36,280 nt of DNA from an uncultured Eubacteriales bacterium (GTDB taxonomy: Bacteria; Bacillota; Clostridia; Peptostreptococcales; Anaerovoracaceae), in contig CADBXM010000016.1 of NCBI GenBank assembly GCA_902798745.1, positions 1 to 36,280 on the forward strand, read 5' to 3'. Position numbers and translations under genes: made by a program. The stretch's first letter is position 1, and each line of letters begins with the position of its first letter. Under the pieces are notes generated by a model that was not told where the DNA came from, ran no database searches, and saw nothing but the letters and a program-made list of their open reading frames with translations. Below are positions 7,365-16,018 of this stretch, piece after piece.

Positions 7365-8225
7365 ATGTTATACGATGTAGCGATAGTCGGTACCGGGCCG
7401 GCGGGACTGTCCGCTGCGCTGACGCTGAAACTTCACAACAAAGAAATCGTTTGGTTCGGCTCTGCTGAGCTTTCCGACAAAGTGGGCAAGAGTGAGAAGA
7501 TCGCAAACTACCCGGGTGTTCCGATGGTGAGCGGGGAAGAACTCAACGCGAGGTTTCGCGCGCAGGTCGAGGAGATGGGCATCGAGATGACCGAGAAGAA
7601 GGTCACCAACATCGCCGATCTGGGCGACAAGTTCATGCTGCTCGCGGACAACGAGATGTTCGAGGCCAAGTGTGTGCTGCTCTCGACCGGGATGCCTGCT
7701 GCGAAAGGCATGGAGAACGAGGACAGGCTGCTAGGTATGGGCGTCAGTTACTGCGCTACCTGCGACGGCTTCCTCTACAAAGACAAAGTGATCGCATGCT
7801 ACTGCACCGATAATCGCATGGAGCATGATATCAAGTATCTTGAGGAGATCGCGTCCAAGCTCTATATTTACACGAACTTCGGCTACACGAGCGACTCGCC
7901 GAATGTGGAGATCCTGCCAAAGCCTGTCACCAAACTGGATGGTGGAATGAAGTGCGATAAGATAGCGCTTTCTGACGGTACAGAGATCGATGTCGACGGA
8001 GTCTTTATCCTGAGACCTGCGATCGCGCCTTCAACGCTCTTCGGCGGACTCGAACTCGACGGCGCGCACATCAAGGTGGACGGAAACCAGGAGACCAACT
8101 ACAAAGGCTGCTACGCTGCGGGTGACTGCACGGGCCGGCCATATCAGATCGCGAAGGCAGTTGGAGAGGGAAATGTCGCTGCCCATGCGATGCTCGAGCG
8201 ATTGAGTGAAATGGATAAAAATTAG
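7365..8225 (+). CDS. Thioredoxin-reductase-fold flavoprotein without NAD(P)H motif (FFTR-like)
   Basis: A 286-aa FAD disulfide reductase. The FAD motif GTGPAG (9-14), the redox pair Cys130-Ala-Thr-Cys133 and the C-terminal YAAGDCTGRPYQIAKAVGEG are those of TrxB. However, the second Rossmann motif that binds NADPH in TrxB (GGGDSA type) is replaced by KVIACYCTDNRMEHD (141-155). The sequence closely resembles clostridial flavoproteins described as pyridine-nucleotide-independent, ferredoxin-linked thioredoxin reductases (FFTR). Inference: electrons come from ferredoxin rather than NADPH. GAGGTGA (7354-7360) is a strong ribosome binding site. Operon with the HypB-like genes. No thioredoxin is adjacent. 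Confidence 0.85.
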   Translation: MLYDVAIVGTGPAGLSAALTLKLHNKEIVWFGSAELSDKVGKSEKIANYPGVPMVSGEELNARFRAQVEEMGIEMTEKKVTNIADLGDKFMLLADNEMFEAKCVLLSTGMPAAKGMENEDRLLGMGVSYCATCDGFLYKDKVIACYCTDNRMEHDIKYLEEIASKLYIYTNFGYTSDSPNVEILPKPVTKLDGGMKCDKIALSDGTEIDVDGVFILRPAIAPSTLFGGLELDGAHIKVDGNQETNYKGCYAAGDCTGRPYQIAKAVGEGNVAAHAMLERLSEMDKN

Positions 8226-8245
8226 AAACAGATTGATAGAATAAT

Positions 8246-8291
8246 AAAAAACCCTTTTTTACGGACATGAATCGTCGAAAAGGGTTTTTAA
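8246..8291 (+). terminator. Terminator of the hypB-flavoprotein operon
   Basis: AAAAACCCTTTT (from 8246) pairs with AAAAGGGTTTTT (8278-8289) around a loop of about 20 nt, directly after the flavoprotein stop. Both strands end in T-runs. Confidence 0.75.
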
Positions 8292-8395
8292 TGTCCATCC
8301 ATTCAGGCAGAATTGTTATCATAGCGCGCACGAGAGCACGATACATTCACGCTCTGCGATATCTCGTGTGCGCTCAAAATCGCATCGTCTTTACC

Positions 8396-8716
8396 TTATT
8401 TTTCTTTAGCAAGTTTAACATCCAAAAAATCCAGGACATCTTCCTTGACTGGTTTTGGTACATTGCGGAGTTTACCTATAAACTCTCTTTCGAAATCGGT
8501 GAGCGGCGAGTCGTTAATAGGGGCTCTTCCATAGAGGTAATCTAAAGAAACACTGAAAAACTCGGCCAGCATGACAAGTGTTTCAATAGATGGTTCCCGA
8601 TCCCCGGACTCATACCGGTTGTAGGCAGCGGTCGTGCAATTGATTCCTTTGGCCACCTGAGCTTGTGTTAGATGCTTAGTCTTTCTGAGTTCTCTTAGTC
8701 TTTGTCCAATAGGCAT
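8396..8716 (-). CDS. XRE-family transcriptional regulator
   Basis: A 106-aa DNA-binding protein. Residues 1-62 form a Cro/C1-type helix-turn-helix (RLRELRKTKHLTQAQVAKGI, then YNRYESGDREPSIETLVMLA); a short C-terminal helical region (about 70-106) probably dimerises. AGGAGG stands just before the ATG on the minus strand. It diverges from the serine recombinase, with 190 bp between starts, an arrangement typical of small mobile islands in which such proteins repress neighbours. Its operator is unknown; the palindromes near 9520 and 9670 are one candidate. Confidence 0.85.
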   Translation of the reverse strand: MPIGQRLRELRKTKHLTQAQVAKGINCTTAAYNRYESGDREPSIETLVMLAEFFSVSLDYLYGRAPINDSPLTDFEREFIGKLRNVPKPVKEDVLDFLDVKLAKEK

Positions 8717-8759
8717 AGTGTATCCTCCTTTGATTTCTGTTATAATTTTGCCATCTTAA

Positions 8760-9509
<750 letters not shown>

Positions 9510-9517
9510 ATGAGCTG

Positions 9518-9537
9518 TCAAAAGGTGTACCTTTTGA
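9518..9537. repeat. Palindromic site L (GT centre)
   Basis: A perfect inverted repeat with 9-bp arms: TCAAAAGGT (9518-9526), GT centre (9527-9528), ACCTTTTGA (9529-9537). It starts 8 bp after the recombinase stop. The right flank GATAAAAGTGG is shared, with one change, by site R. Size and two-base centre fit a serine-recombinase crossover site; a dimeric repressor operator is the alternative. Confidence 0.6.
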
Positions 9538-9615
9538 TAAAAGTGGGGTAAGTTTTTTGGCATGCTTCTTTTGGTTTACAATAGTCGAAAAGAGTTATCA
9601 ATAGCTTGCGTTTTC

Positions 9616-9644
9616 TTGAGTTTATTACTGATTACTGCTACAAT
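9616..9644 (+). promoter_or_regulatory. Rightward promoter between the two palindromes
   Basis: TTGAGT (9616-9621), a 17-bp spacer and TACAAT (9639-9644). A second possible promoter begins at TTGACA (9650-9655), whose -10 (TACACC, 9674-9679) lies in site R. No coding sequence follows closely. Confidence 0.5.
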
Positions 9645-9666
9645 TAAAGTTGACAATAGGCACTAC

Positions 9667-9684
9667 CAAAAGGTACACCTTTTG
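9667..9684. repeat. Palindromic site R (AC centre)
   Basis: 8-bp arms CAAAAGGT (9667-9674) and ACCTTTTG (9677-9684) around AC (9675-9676). Over 29 bases it matches site L at 25 positions, but its centre is AC instead of GT, so the two-base centres are in opposite orientation. Confidence 0.6.
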
Positions 9685-9778
9685 ATAAAACTGGATGGAT
9701 AAGGAAAGAAGTAATGTAATAATGAAATAAAGATCCGGCAAAAGGGAAAGATAGGGAGCGCAGTATTACCGCTACGTC

Positions 9779-9897
9779 TTTACTTTTTGAAAGGGGTAAA
9801 TATAATAGAGATAGAAATGAGCTACCGATAGACGGTTAGCCCGAAAGTAGCCAATAAGATTAACCGCCTTCAAGCCACTTGGCGGTTATTTCTTTTT
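9779..9897 (+). ncRNA. Candidate small RNA with its own promoter and terminator
   Basis: TTTACT (9779-9784), 16 bp and TATAAT (9801-9806) form a good promoter. About 55 bp after the predicted start, TAACCGCC (9861-9868) pairs with GGCGGTTA (9881-9888), followed by a T-rich tail (9887-9897). The roughly 85-nt transcript contains GAGCTACCGATAGACGG, which I recall as a recurring stretch in antisense RNAs of Bacillota type I (Hol-Tox-like) toxin cassettes. No intact toxin gene was found opposite; only a hydrophobic, start-less reading frame ending at 9886 (-) is visible. The family is uncertain. Confidence 0.4.
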
Positions 9898-9928
9898 ACC
9901 GAGGCTGTACCCGGCTATTAAGAAAGCG

Positions 9929-9962
9929 AGCCCAAAAGAACACTTGTTCTGAAGGGCTTTTT
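9929..9962 (+). terminator. Terminator immediately upstream of uvrB
   Basis: AGCCC (9929-9933) pairs with GGGCT (9954-9958), and AGAAC with GTTCT inside, followed by TTTTT (9958-9962). The uvrB -35 lies within this hairpin. Confidence 0.6.
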
Positions 9963-9972
9963 CTGATACAAT
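9944..9972 (+). promoter_or_regulatory. uvrB promoter, positioned for a leaderless mRNA
   Basis: TTGTTC (9944-9949), a 17-bp spacer and TACAAT (9967-9972). Only seven bases separate the -10 from the uvrB ATG, so transcription should start at or next to the A of the start codon. No Shine-Dalgarno sequence is present. Confidence 0.6.
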
Positions 9973-9979
9973 ACATGCG

Positions 9980-11959
9980 ATGGGAAAATTTGTAGTTAAA
10001 AGTGATTTTGCTCCTATGGGAGATCAGCCGCAGGCGATCAGAGAGATCGCAGACGGCATACTTGCGGGCAGGCAGGCGCAGACCCTGATGGGTGTGACCG
10101 GCTCCGGCAAGACTTTTACGATGGCTAAAATCATCGAGGCGGTACAGAAACCAACGCTCGTTATTTCGCATAATAAGACTCTTGCTGCGCAGCTTCACGG
10201 CGAGTTCAAGGAGTTCTTCCCGGACAACGCCGTTGAGTACTTCGTTTCGTACTACGATTACTATCAGCCTGAGGCGTATGTTCCTTCGACTGACATGTAT
10301 ATAGAGAAGGACGCGGATATCAACGACGAGATCGACAAGCTTCGTCACTCGGCGACGGCGGCACAGCTCGAGCGGAAGGACGTTATCATCGTTGCTTCAG
10401 TGTCGTGCATATACGGGCTTGGTAGTCCGGCGTCGTACCGCAATCAGCTGATCAGTTTGCGGCCCGGCATGGAGATGGACCGCATGTCACTTCTTCGCAA
10501 GCTCACTGACATCCAGTACACCCGAAACGATATGGACTTCGCGAGGGGCACATTCAGGGCGAGAGGTGATATCGTCGACATCTATCCGGCCGGCGGAGAA
10601 AGCGCTGTCAGGGTCGAGCTGTTTGGCGACGAGATCGAGAGCATCAGGGAGATCGATCCGCTGACGGGAGAAGTCACCGGCGCGAGGCAGCATATTTCGA
10701 TCTTCCCGGCAAGCCATTATGTGACGAGCAAAGAGGACATGAAGCTTGCGGTGGCATCGATCAGGGAGGAGCTTCGTGAGAGGCTCGACTGGTTCCGTGC
10801 GAACGGCAAATTGCTGGAGGCTGAGAGGCTGGAGCAGAGAACTAACTACGATATAGAAATGATGATGGAAGTCGGAAGCTGCAAGGGCATCGAGAATTAT
10901 TCGAGGCATATCAACTTCCTGAAGCCGGGCGAGAGGCCTTACACTCTGCTTGACTACTTCCCTGACGGGGACTTCCTTACGATAATAGATGAGTCGCACG
11001 CTATGTTGCCGCAGCTGCGCGCGATGTATAACGGCGATCATTCGAGGAAGGAATCACTGGTGGAATACGGCTTCAGGCTGCCGTCCGCATTTGATAACAG
11101 ACCGCTTAGATTCGAGGAATTCAATGAGCTCACGGGGCAGACCGTTTATGTGTCTGCGACTCCGGCTGCTTATGAGGTCGAGAAGGCGGGCGGGATCACT
11201 GCGGAGCAGTTGATCAGGCCGACAGGCCTCCTCGATCCGGAGATCGAGGTCCGCCCGACCGAAGGGCAGATCGACGATCTCATTGGTGAGATCTATCAGA
11301 CGGCTGAGAAGGGCGAGAGGGTGCTCGTCACCACGCTCACCAAGCGCATGGCCGAGGATCTCACTAAGTATCTTCAGGAACAAGGGATAAGAGTCAGGTA
11401 CCTCCACTCTGAAATCGACAACTTCGAGAGGCTCGAGATCATACGCGATCTTAGAATGGGCAAGTTCGATGTGCTGGTAGGTATCAACCTCCTGAGAGAG
11501 GGACTCGACCTGCCGGAGGTCTCGCTCATCGCCATACTCGACGCAGACAAAGAAGGCTTCCTCAGGACCGAGACTTCACTGATTCAGACGGTAGGCCGTG
11601 CCGCTCGTAACGAACACGGCCGAGTCATCATGTACGCTGACCGGGTCAGCAAGGCGATGAAGGTCTGCATAGACGAGACAGCGAGGCGCCGGGCGGCTCA
11701 GGATGCATACAACAAGGAGCACGGCATCGTGCCGAAGACCATAGTCAAACCGATCCGTGAGATTGCAAGGGCGACTGACGCGTTTACTGCAGAGATCGAT
11801 ATAAAGAATCCTAAGTCGATGACTGCACACGAGCTGCGCGAGACTATAAAAGATGTAGAGAAGAGCATGAAAGAAGCCGCGAAACAGCTTGACTTCGAGC
11901 GTGCGGCAGAACTTCGTGATATACTGTTTGAACTGCGGGCAAGCACGCGGGCCAAATAG
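9980..11959 (+). CDS. uvrB: Excinuclease ABC subunit B
   Basis: Damage-verifying helicase-like subunit of nucleotide excision repair; loaded by UvrA, it recruits UvrC for incision. The 659 aa are full length. Walker A is GVTGSGKT (38-45); the beta-hairpin region reads [21 protein letters not shown]; Walker B is DESHA; helicase motif VI is QTVGRAARN. The C-terminal UVR motif ([16 protein letters not shown]) that binds UvrC is present. The start matches the family N-terminus ([14 protein letters not shown]). It probably lacks a leader. uvrA begins 49 bp after its stop, so the pair may be one transcription unit, as is common in Bacillota. Confidence 0.97.
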   Translation: MGKFVVKSDFAPMGDQPQAIREIADGILAGRQAQTLMGVTGSGKTFTMAKIIEAVQKPTLVISHNKTLAAQLHGEFKEFFPDNAVEYFVSYYDYYQPEAYVPSTDMYIEKDADINDEIDKLRHSATAAQLERKDVIIVASVSCIYGLGSPASYRNQLISLRPGMEMDRMSLLRKLTDIQYTRNDMDFARGTFRARGDIVDIYPAGGESAVRVELFGDEIESIREIDPLTGEVTGARQHISIFPASHYVTSKEDMKLAVASIREELRERLDWFRANGKLLEAERLEQRTNYDIEMMMEVGSCKGIENYSRHINFLKPGERPYTLLDYFPDGDFLTIIDESHAMLPQLRAMYNGDHSRKESLVEYGFRLPSAFDNRPLRFEEFNELTGQTVYVSATPAAYEVEKAGGITAEQLIRPTGLLDPEIEVRPTEGQIDDLIGEIYQTAEKGERVLVTTLTKRMAEDLTKYLQEQGIRVRYLHSEIDNFERLEIIRDLRMGKFDVLVGINLLREGLDLPEVSLIAILDADKEGFLRTETSLIQTVGRAARNEHGRVIMYADRVSKAMKVCIDETARRRAAQDAYNKEHGIVPKTIVKPIREIARATDAFTAEIDIKNPKSMTAHELRETIKDVEKSMKEAAKQLDFERAAELRDILFELRASTRAK

Positions 11960-12008
11960 GCCGATCTAAGTGCCGAAGCAGCGAGCTGTATATAATAATA
12001 AGAAGAAA

Positions 12009-14915
12009 ATGGAAACAAACATTGTAATTAAGGGTGCGAGAGAGCACAACCTAAAGGGAATAGACGTTACGATCCCGCGTGACAAGATGGTGGTGCTGAC
12101 GGGCCTCAGCGGCTCGGGCAAGTCTTCGCTTGCTTTCGATACCATCTACGCCGAAGGCCAGAAGAAGTATGTGGAGTCGCTCTCATCTTACGCGAGGCAG
12201 TTCCTCGGGCTCATGAAGAAGCCAGACGTCCAGCTTATTGAGGGGCTCTCACCGGCTATCAGCATCGACCAAAAGACGACCAATAAGAACCCTAGATCGA
12301 CCGTTGGTACGGTTACTGAGATATATGACTATCTGAGACTGCTTTACGCAAGGATAGGTGTTCCTCATTGCCCTGTCTGCGGGCGTGAGATAACGAGCCA
12401 GAACATAGACAGCATTATAGAGCAGATACAGGAGCATGCGGAAGGGACCAGGCTCACTGTCTTTGCGCCTGTCATCAGAGGGCGCAAAGGCGAGCACAAG
12501 TCGGTCCTTGACCGACTGCGCCGCGACGGCTATACACGCGTGCGCGTCGACGGCGAGATGTCGCGTCTCGACGACGGCGACATCGTGCTCGCCAAAAACA
12601 ACAAGCACAACATCGACATAGTGATCGATCGCATAGTCCTTCGCGCTGACAACAGGAGTCGCATCGCGGAGGCGCTCGAGCTCGCCATCAAGGAAGGCGA
12701 GGGCATCTGCAGCGTGCTCTTCGCGCCTCCGAAATCATCAGCTACAGCTGATGCTTCTGCCTCCGGCAGCGATGTGCCCGACGGCAATATCCTGCGCGAA
12801 GAGTCAGAGACAGAAGTTACATATTCAACCAATTTCTCGTGCCCGGATCATGGGGTCGGGCTTGAAGAGATGGAGCCTCGCATGTTCTCGTTCAACGCTC
12901 CTTACGGCGCCTGCGAAAACTGCAGCGGGCTCGGTTTCACACTTCGCATCACAGATGAAGCGGTGATCGCCGATGAGAACAAAAGCATCCTTAACGGCGC
13001 GATGGGCAATGTCTTCGCGTCCCTCGACGCTATGGGCTTCTATCGCCAGATGCTCACCCGCCTGGCAATAGACCACGGCACAGACCTCAGTGTTCCATAC
13101 AAAAAGCTTCCGGCGAAGTTCAAAGACGAGCTTCTCCACGGCACAGGGACACGCAGGCTCAAATACACCTACGAGAGCCGCTCCGGCAGAGTCTCGCACA
13201 TGAACCACACCTTCGAGGGCGTGATCCCAAGCCTCGAGCGCAGGTGGGGCGAGACAAATTCCGAATATATAAAGAACAAGATCAGCGAAATGATGACCGA
13301 GGATGAGTGCCCGGTCTGCAAAGGACGCAAACTGAAGGACACGGTGCTCGCCGTCACTGTCGGCGGGCTCAACATAATGGAACTCACCGATCTTTCGGTA
13401 GTGCAGGCGCTCGACTTCTTCGATAAACTCGATGACCGTCTGTCCGAAAGAGATAAGAAGATCAGCGAGATGGTCACAAAAGAGATCAAGGCCAGGCTCA
13501 GCTTCCTAAAGAACGTAGGGCTCGGCTATCTCACACTTTCTAGATCAGCCAACACTTTGTCCGGTGGTGAGTCGCAGCGCATAAGACTTGCGACACAGAT
13601 CGGTTCGGGCCTAGTAGGAGTGCTTTACATTCTCGATGAACCATCCATCGGTCTCCATCAAAGTGACAACAACAAACTGCTGGCGTCACTTCGCGATCTT
13701 ACCGACATGGGCAATACGCTCATCATTGTCGAGCACGACGAAGACACGATGTATGCGGCGGACCACATCGTAGACATCGGACCGGGAGCAGGCGTTAACG
13801 GCGGCGAGCTGGTGGCGCAGGGCACAGTCGAAGACATAAAGAACTGTCCTGAGTCGATAACCGGGCAGTTTCTGTCGGGCAAGCGCCACATCCCTGTCCC
13901 TATGGCAAGGCGTGACGGGAATGGCAAATATCTCGAGATCATAGGGGCGGCCGAAAACAATCTGAAGAATATCGACGTAAAGATACCGGCGGGCAAATTG
14001 GTGCTGGTGACCGGAGTGTCAGGCTCGGGCAAGTCCAGTCTGGTCAACGAGATACTCTACAAGGGAGTCTCACGTGTCACGAACCGCACTCAGGAGCGCC
14101 CGGGCAAGTTCCGAGAGATAAATGGCATAGAAAACTTCGATAAGGTCATCAACATCGACCAGTCGCCTATAGGAAAGACGCCGAGATCCAACCCGGCGAC
14201 ATACACCGGCATGTTCACGCACATACGCAATCTCTTCGCGGAGATGCCTGAGGCCAAGGTGAGAGGCTACAAAGCCGGACGCTTCAGCTTCAATGTCAAA
14301 GGCGGGCGCTGCGAGCACTGCAACGGCGACGGCATCATCAAGGTCGAGATGAACTTCCTCCCTGATGTCTATGTGCCATGCGAAGTCTGCGGCGGCGCGC
14401 GCTACAATCATGAGACCCTAGAGGTCAAATACAGAGGAAAGAACATCTCCGAGGTCCTCAACATGACGGTCGCGGAAGCGATACCTTTCTTCGAGAACCA
14501 GCAGAGCATACTTCGCTATCTGAAGACTCTCGATGATGTCGGTCTCGGATACATAAGCCTCGGTCAGCCGTCGACTCAGCTGTCCGGCGGAGAGGCTCAG
14601 AGGATCAAACTCGCGACAGAGCTCTCCAGAAGGAGCACCGGCAGGACGCTTTACATACTAGACGAGCCTACCACGGGACTTCACTTCGCTGACGTCGAAA
14701 AGCTGCTCTATGTGCTGAACCGCCTTGTCGATGAGGGCAATACCGTAGTCGTCATCGAGCACAACCTCGACGTGGTCAAGCAGGCCGATCACATAATCGA
14801 CCTCGGGCCTGAAGGCGGAGACGAGGGTGGCTTAATAGTCTGTGAAGGCACACCGGAAGAGGTGGCAGAGGTAGCCGAGTCCAAGACGGGGCAATACCTC
14901 AAGCGCATGCTCTGA
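12009..14915 (+). CDS. uvrA: Excinuclease ABC subunit A
   Basis: Damage-recognition ABC ATPase of nucleotide excision repair. A GTG 39 bp upstream is in frame, but the ATG at 12009 fits the family N-terminus ([15 protein letters not shown]), giving 968 aa. It has two nucleotide-binding domains: Walker [10 protein letters not shown] (32-40) and GVSGSGKSS, signatures [12 protein letters not shown] and [12 protein letters not shown]. The zinc modules include [25 protein letters not shown], and CEHCNGDG with CEVCGG. In the first damage-binding zinc module the opening pair reads CPDH rather than CxxC. A poorly conserved Ser/Ala/Asp-rich stretch precedes it. A TATAAT (11991-11996) ends 12 bp before the ATG, so an extra promoter with a very short leader is possible. 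Confidence 0.97.
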   Translation: METNIVIKGAREHNLKGIDVTIPRDKMVVLTGLSGSGKSSLAFDTIYAEGQKKYVESLSSYARQFLGLMKKPDVQLIEGLSPAISIDQKTTNKNPRSTVGTVTEIYDYLRLLYARIGVPHCPVCGREITSQNIDSIIEQIQEHAEGTRLTVFAPVIRGRKGEHKSVLDRLRRDGYTRVRVDGEMSRLDDGDIVLAKNNKHNIDIVIDRIVLRADNRSRIAEALELAIKEGEGICSVLFAPPKSSATADASASGSDVPDGNILREESETEVTYSTNFSCPDHGVGLEEMEPRMFSFNAPYGACENCSGLGFTLRITDEAVIADENKSILNGAMGNVFASLDAMGFYRQMLTRLAIDHGTDLSVPYKKLPAKFKDELLHGTGTRRLKYTYESRSGRVSHMNHTFEGVIPSLERRWGETNSEYIKNKISEMMTEDECPVCKGRKLKDTVLAVTVGGLNIMELTDLSVVQALDFFDKLDDRLSERDKKISEMVTKEIKARLSFLKNVGLGYLTLSRSANTLSGGESQRIRLATQIGSGLVGVLYILDEPSIGLHQSDNNKLLASLRDLTDMGNTLIIVEHDEDTMYAADHIVDIGPGAGVNGGELVAQGTVEDIKNCPESITGQFLSGKRHIPVPMARRDGNGKYLEIIGAAENNLKNIDVKIPAGKLVLVTGVSGSGKSSLVNEILYKGVSRVTNRTQERPGKFREINGIENFDKVINIDQSPIGKTPRSNPATYTGMFTHIRNLFAEMPEAKVRGYKAGRFSFNVKGGRCEHCNGDGIIKVEMNFLPDVYVPCEVCGGARYNHETLEVKYRGKNISEVLNMTVAEAIPFFENQQSILRYLKTLDDVGLGYISLGQPSTQLSGGEAQRIKLATELSRRSTGRTLYILDEPTTGLHFADVEKLLYVLNRLVDEGNTVVVIEHNLDVVKQADHIIDLGPEGGDEGGLIVCEGTPEEVAEVAESKTGQYLKRML

Positions 14916-15103
14916 TAACGCATCAGAACACATTGCCTGTCTTGCATCACAAATGGCATACATCCTACGCAGTCTGCCGGGCTGTCTGACAATAAAAAGA
15001 CTTTTATATATTCACTAATACGACTCTGATATACTGAACCTGCGGGGTAGCATAGTAAGGAAGAAACGCATTAGCTCGGAAGACAGATGAAAAGGAGTGC
15101 GCT

Positions 15104-15535
15104 ATGAAAAAGAAACTGTTGATGCTATTGCTTGCACTGTGCATGATCGCAACCATGACAGCACTTACTGCCTGTGGAGGCGGAGGTGGCTCCGAAGACA
15201 GCAGCAGCGAAACTGCAAGCGAAGAGACCGCACAGGCGGAAGATGAAACCGATTTCCTGCTGGGCTCGTGGTTCGCGAAGACCGCGACATACAATGGCGA
15301 AGAAAAAGACCCTGACGAAGTATTCAACGGGACTTTCCATCTGTACTTTACAGAGGATAAATGCAATATGGCCATTGACAGCAAGACGGCTCCGGTGTCC
15401 TGGGAACGCACAGACAAAGGAGTTACACTTATCGGCGATGATACTTATTACATTACGTTCCCTGACGACAGCAAGGAGACCTTGATAATTACGATCAACG
15501 GCATTGAGGTCCTCATGGAAAAGTACGAGGAATAG
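15104..15535 (+). CDS. Small secreted lipoprotein
   Basis: A 143-aa predicted lipoprotein: signal peptide with lipobox LTAC (Cys about 24), a Gly/Ser/Glu-rich linker, then a compact beta-rich domain starting DFLLGSW, as in small lipocalin-like or DUF-type 'GSW' lipoproteins. The function is not recognised. AAAGGAG (15091-15097) is the ribosome binding site. It ends with TAG, and the same frame then continues for 90 codons with sequence copied from the C-terminus of the surface protein further downstream (separate entry). Confidence 0.8.
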   Translation: MKKKLLMLLLALCMIATMTALTACGGGGGSEDSSSETASEETAQAEDETDFLLGSWFAKTATYNGEEKDPDEVFNGTFHLYFTEDKCNMAIDSKTAPVSWERTDKGVTLIGDDTYYITFPDDSKETLIITINGIEVLMEKYEE

Positions 15536-15808
15536 CTGAAGACTGTAAAGACCAACAGTTACAACGTCAAGAAAATCAGCAAGAAGCTCAAGAAGGGCAA
15601 GACTCTGAAGCTGAAAGCCAAGGCTGTTGCCAAGAGCAAGAAGCTCAAGGTGAAGAAGCACGTAGCAGTTCGCTACGAGTCGACCAATACCAAGATCGCG
15701 ACAGTCTCAAAGGCGGGCGTGGTAAAGGCCAAAGCTAAGGGCACATGCTACTTCAACGCATATGCACAGAACGGAGTTGCCAAGAAGATCAAGGTAACAG
15801 TAAAGTAG
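15536..15808 (+). pseudogene. In-frame remnant of a surface-protein C-terminal domain
   Basis: Ninety sense codons follow the lipoprotein's TAG without a frame change and end at TAG 15806-15808. They encode the same Lys-rich Ig-like (Big_2-type) tail as the end of the 991-aa surface protein (TNSYNVKKISKKLKKG, then KTLKLKAKA, YESTNTKIATVS, KKIKVTVK). Relative to that gene, 162 bp are missing between two copies of an 18-bp repeat encoding KKLKKG (18605-18622 and 18767-18784), so the deletion is explained by recombination between repeats. There is no start codon or ribosome binding site of its own. It is probably a remnant of a duplicated gene; read-through of the amber stop is the alternative. 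Confidence 0.7.
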
Positions 15809-15852
15809 TGACTTAATTGTTATTTCGCTTTTACTTCTAGAAACTAAGAACA

Positions 15853-15897
15853 ACGAGAGGATCAGACATAAAAAGCTGATTCTCTCGTATTCTTTTT
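15853..15897 (+). terminator. Terminator after the lipoprotein/remnant locus
   Basis: A 13-bp stem (15853-15865 with 15875-15887, one G-U pair) with a 9-nt loop, then ATTCTTTTTT. Confidence 0.85.
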
Positions 15898-15973
15898 TGA
15901 GCTTTTCTTTTGAAAGAGCCTCTTTTAAAGCAGGCTTTTCAGTGATAAGTTGGATGATTCTAACCCTGTAATA

Positions 15974-15982
15974 TGATACAAT
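15974..15982 (+). promoter_or_regulatory. Extended -10 promoter of the surface protein gene
   Basis: TGATACAAT: a TG motif one base before TACAAT (15977-15982), 36 bp before the ATG. No good -35 is visible at normal spacing, which fits an extended -10 promoter. Confidence 0.45.
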
Positions 15983-16018
15983 CAATCCGTGAAACCGATA
16001 AGATAGAGGAGGAATACG

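Larger units (their letters stand above)
9510..9979. other. Non-coding accessory segment between recombinase and uvrB
   Basis: 470 bp with no convincing protein gene. In order: palindrome L (9518-9537), an A/T-rich segment with a good rightward promoter (9616-9644), palindrome R (9667-9684), a purine-rich stretch, a second promoter (9779-9806), a presumed small RNA ending in a terminator (9861-9897), a second terminator (9929-9962) and the uvrB promoter (9944-9972). Confidence 0.7.

Noticed and set aside
9518-9684. Tn3-type res site with subsites I-III
   Set aside because: Only two palindromes were found, their spacing (148 bp) does not fit res, and no transposase is present.
9886-9990. Minus-strand hydrophobic frame ending GKKK as a complete toxin gene
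   Set aside because: It has no ATG, GTG or TTG start in a sensible place and overlaps the uvrB start and promoter; kept only as a possible remnant.
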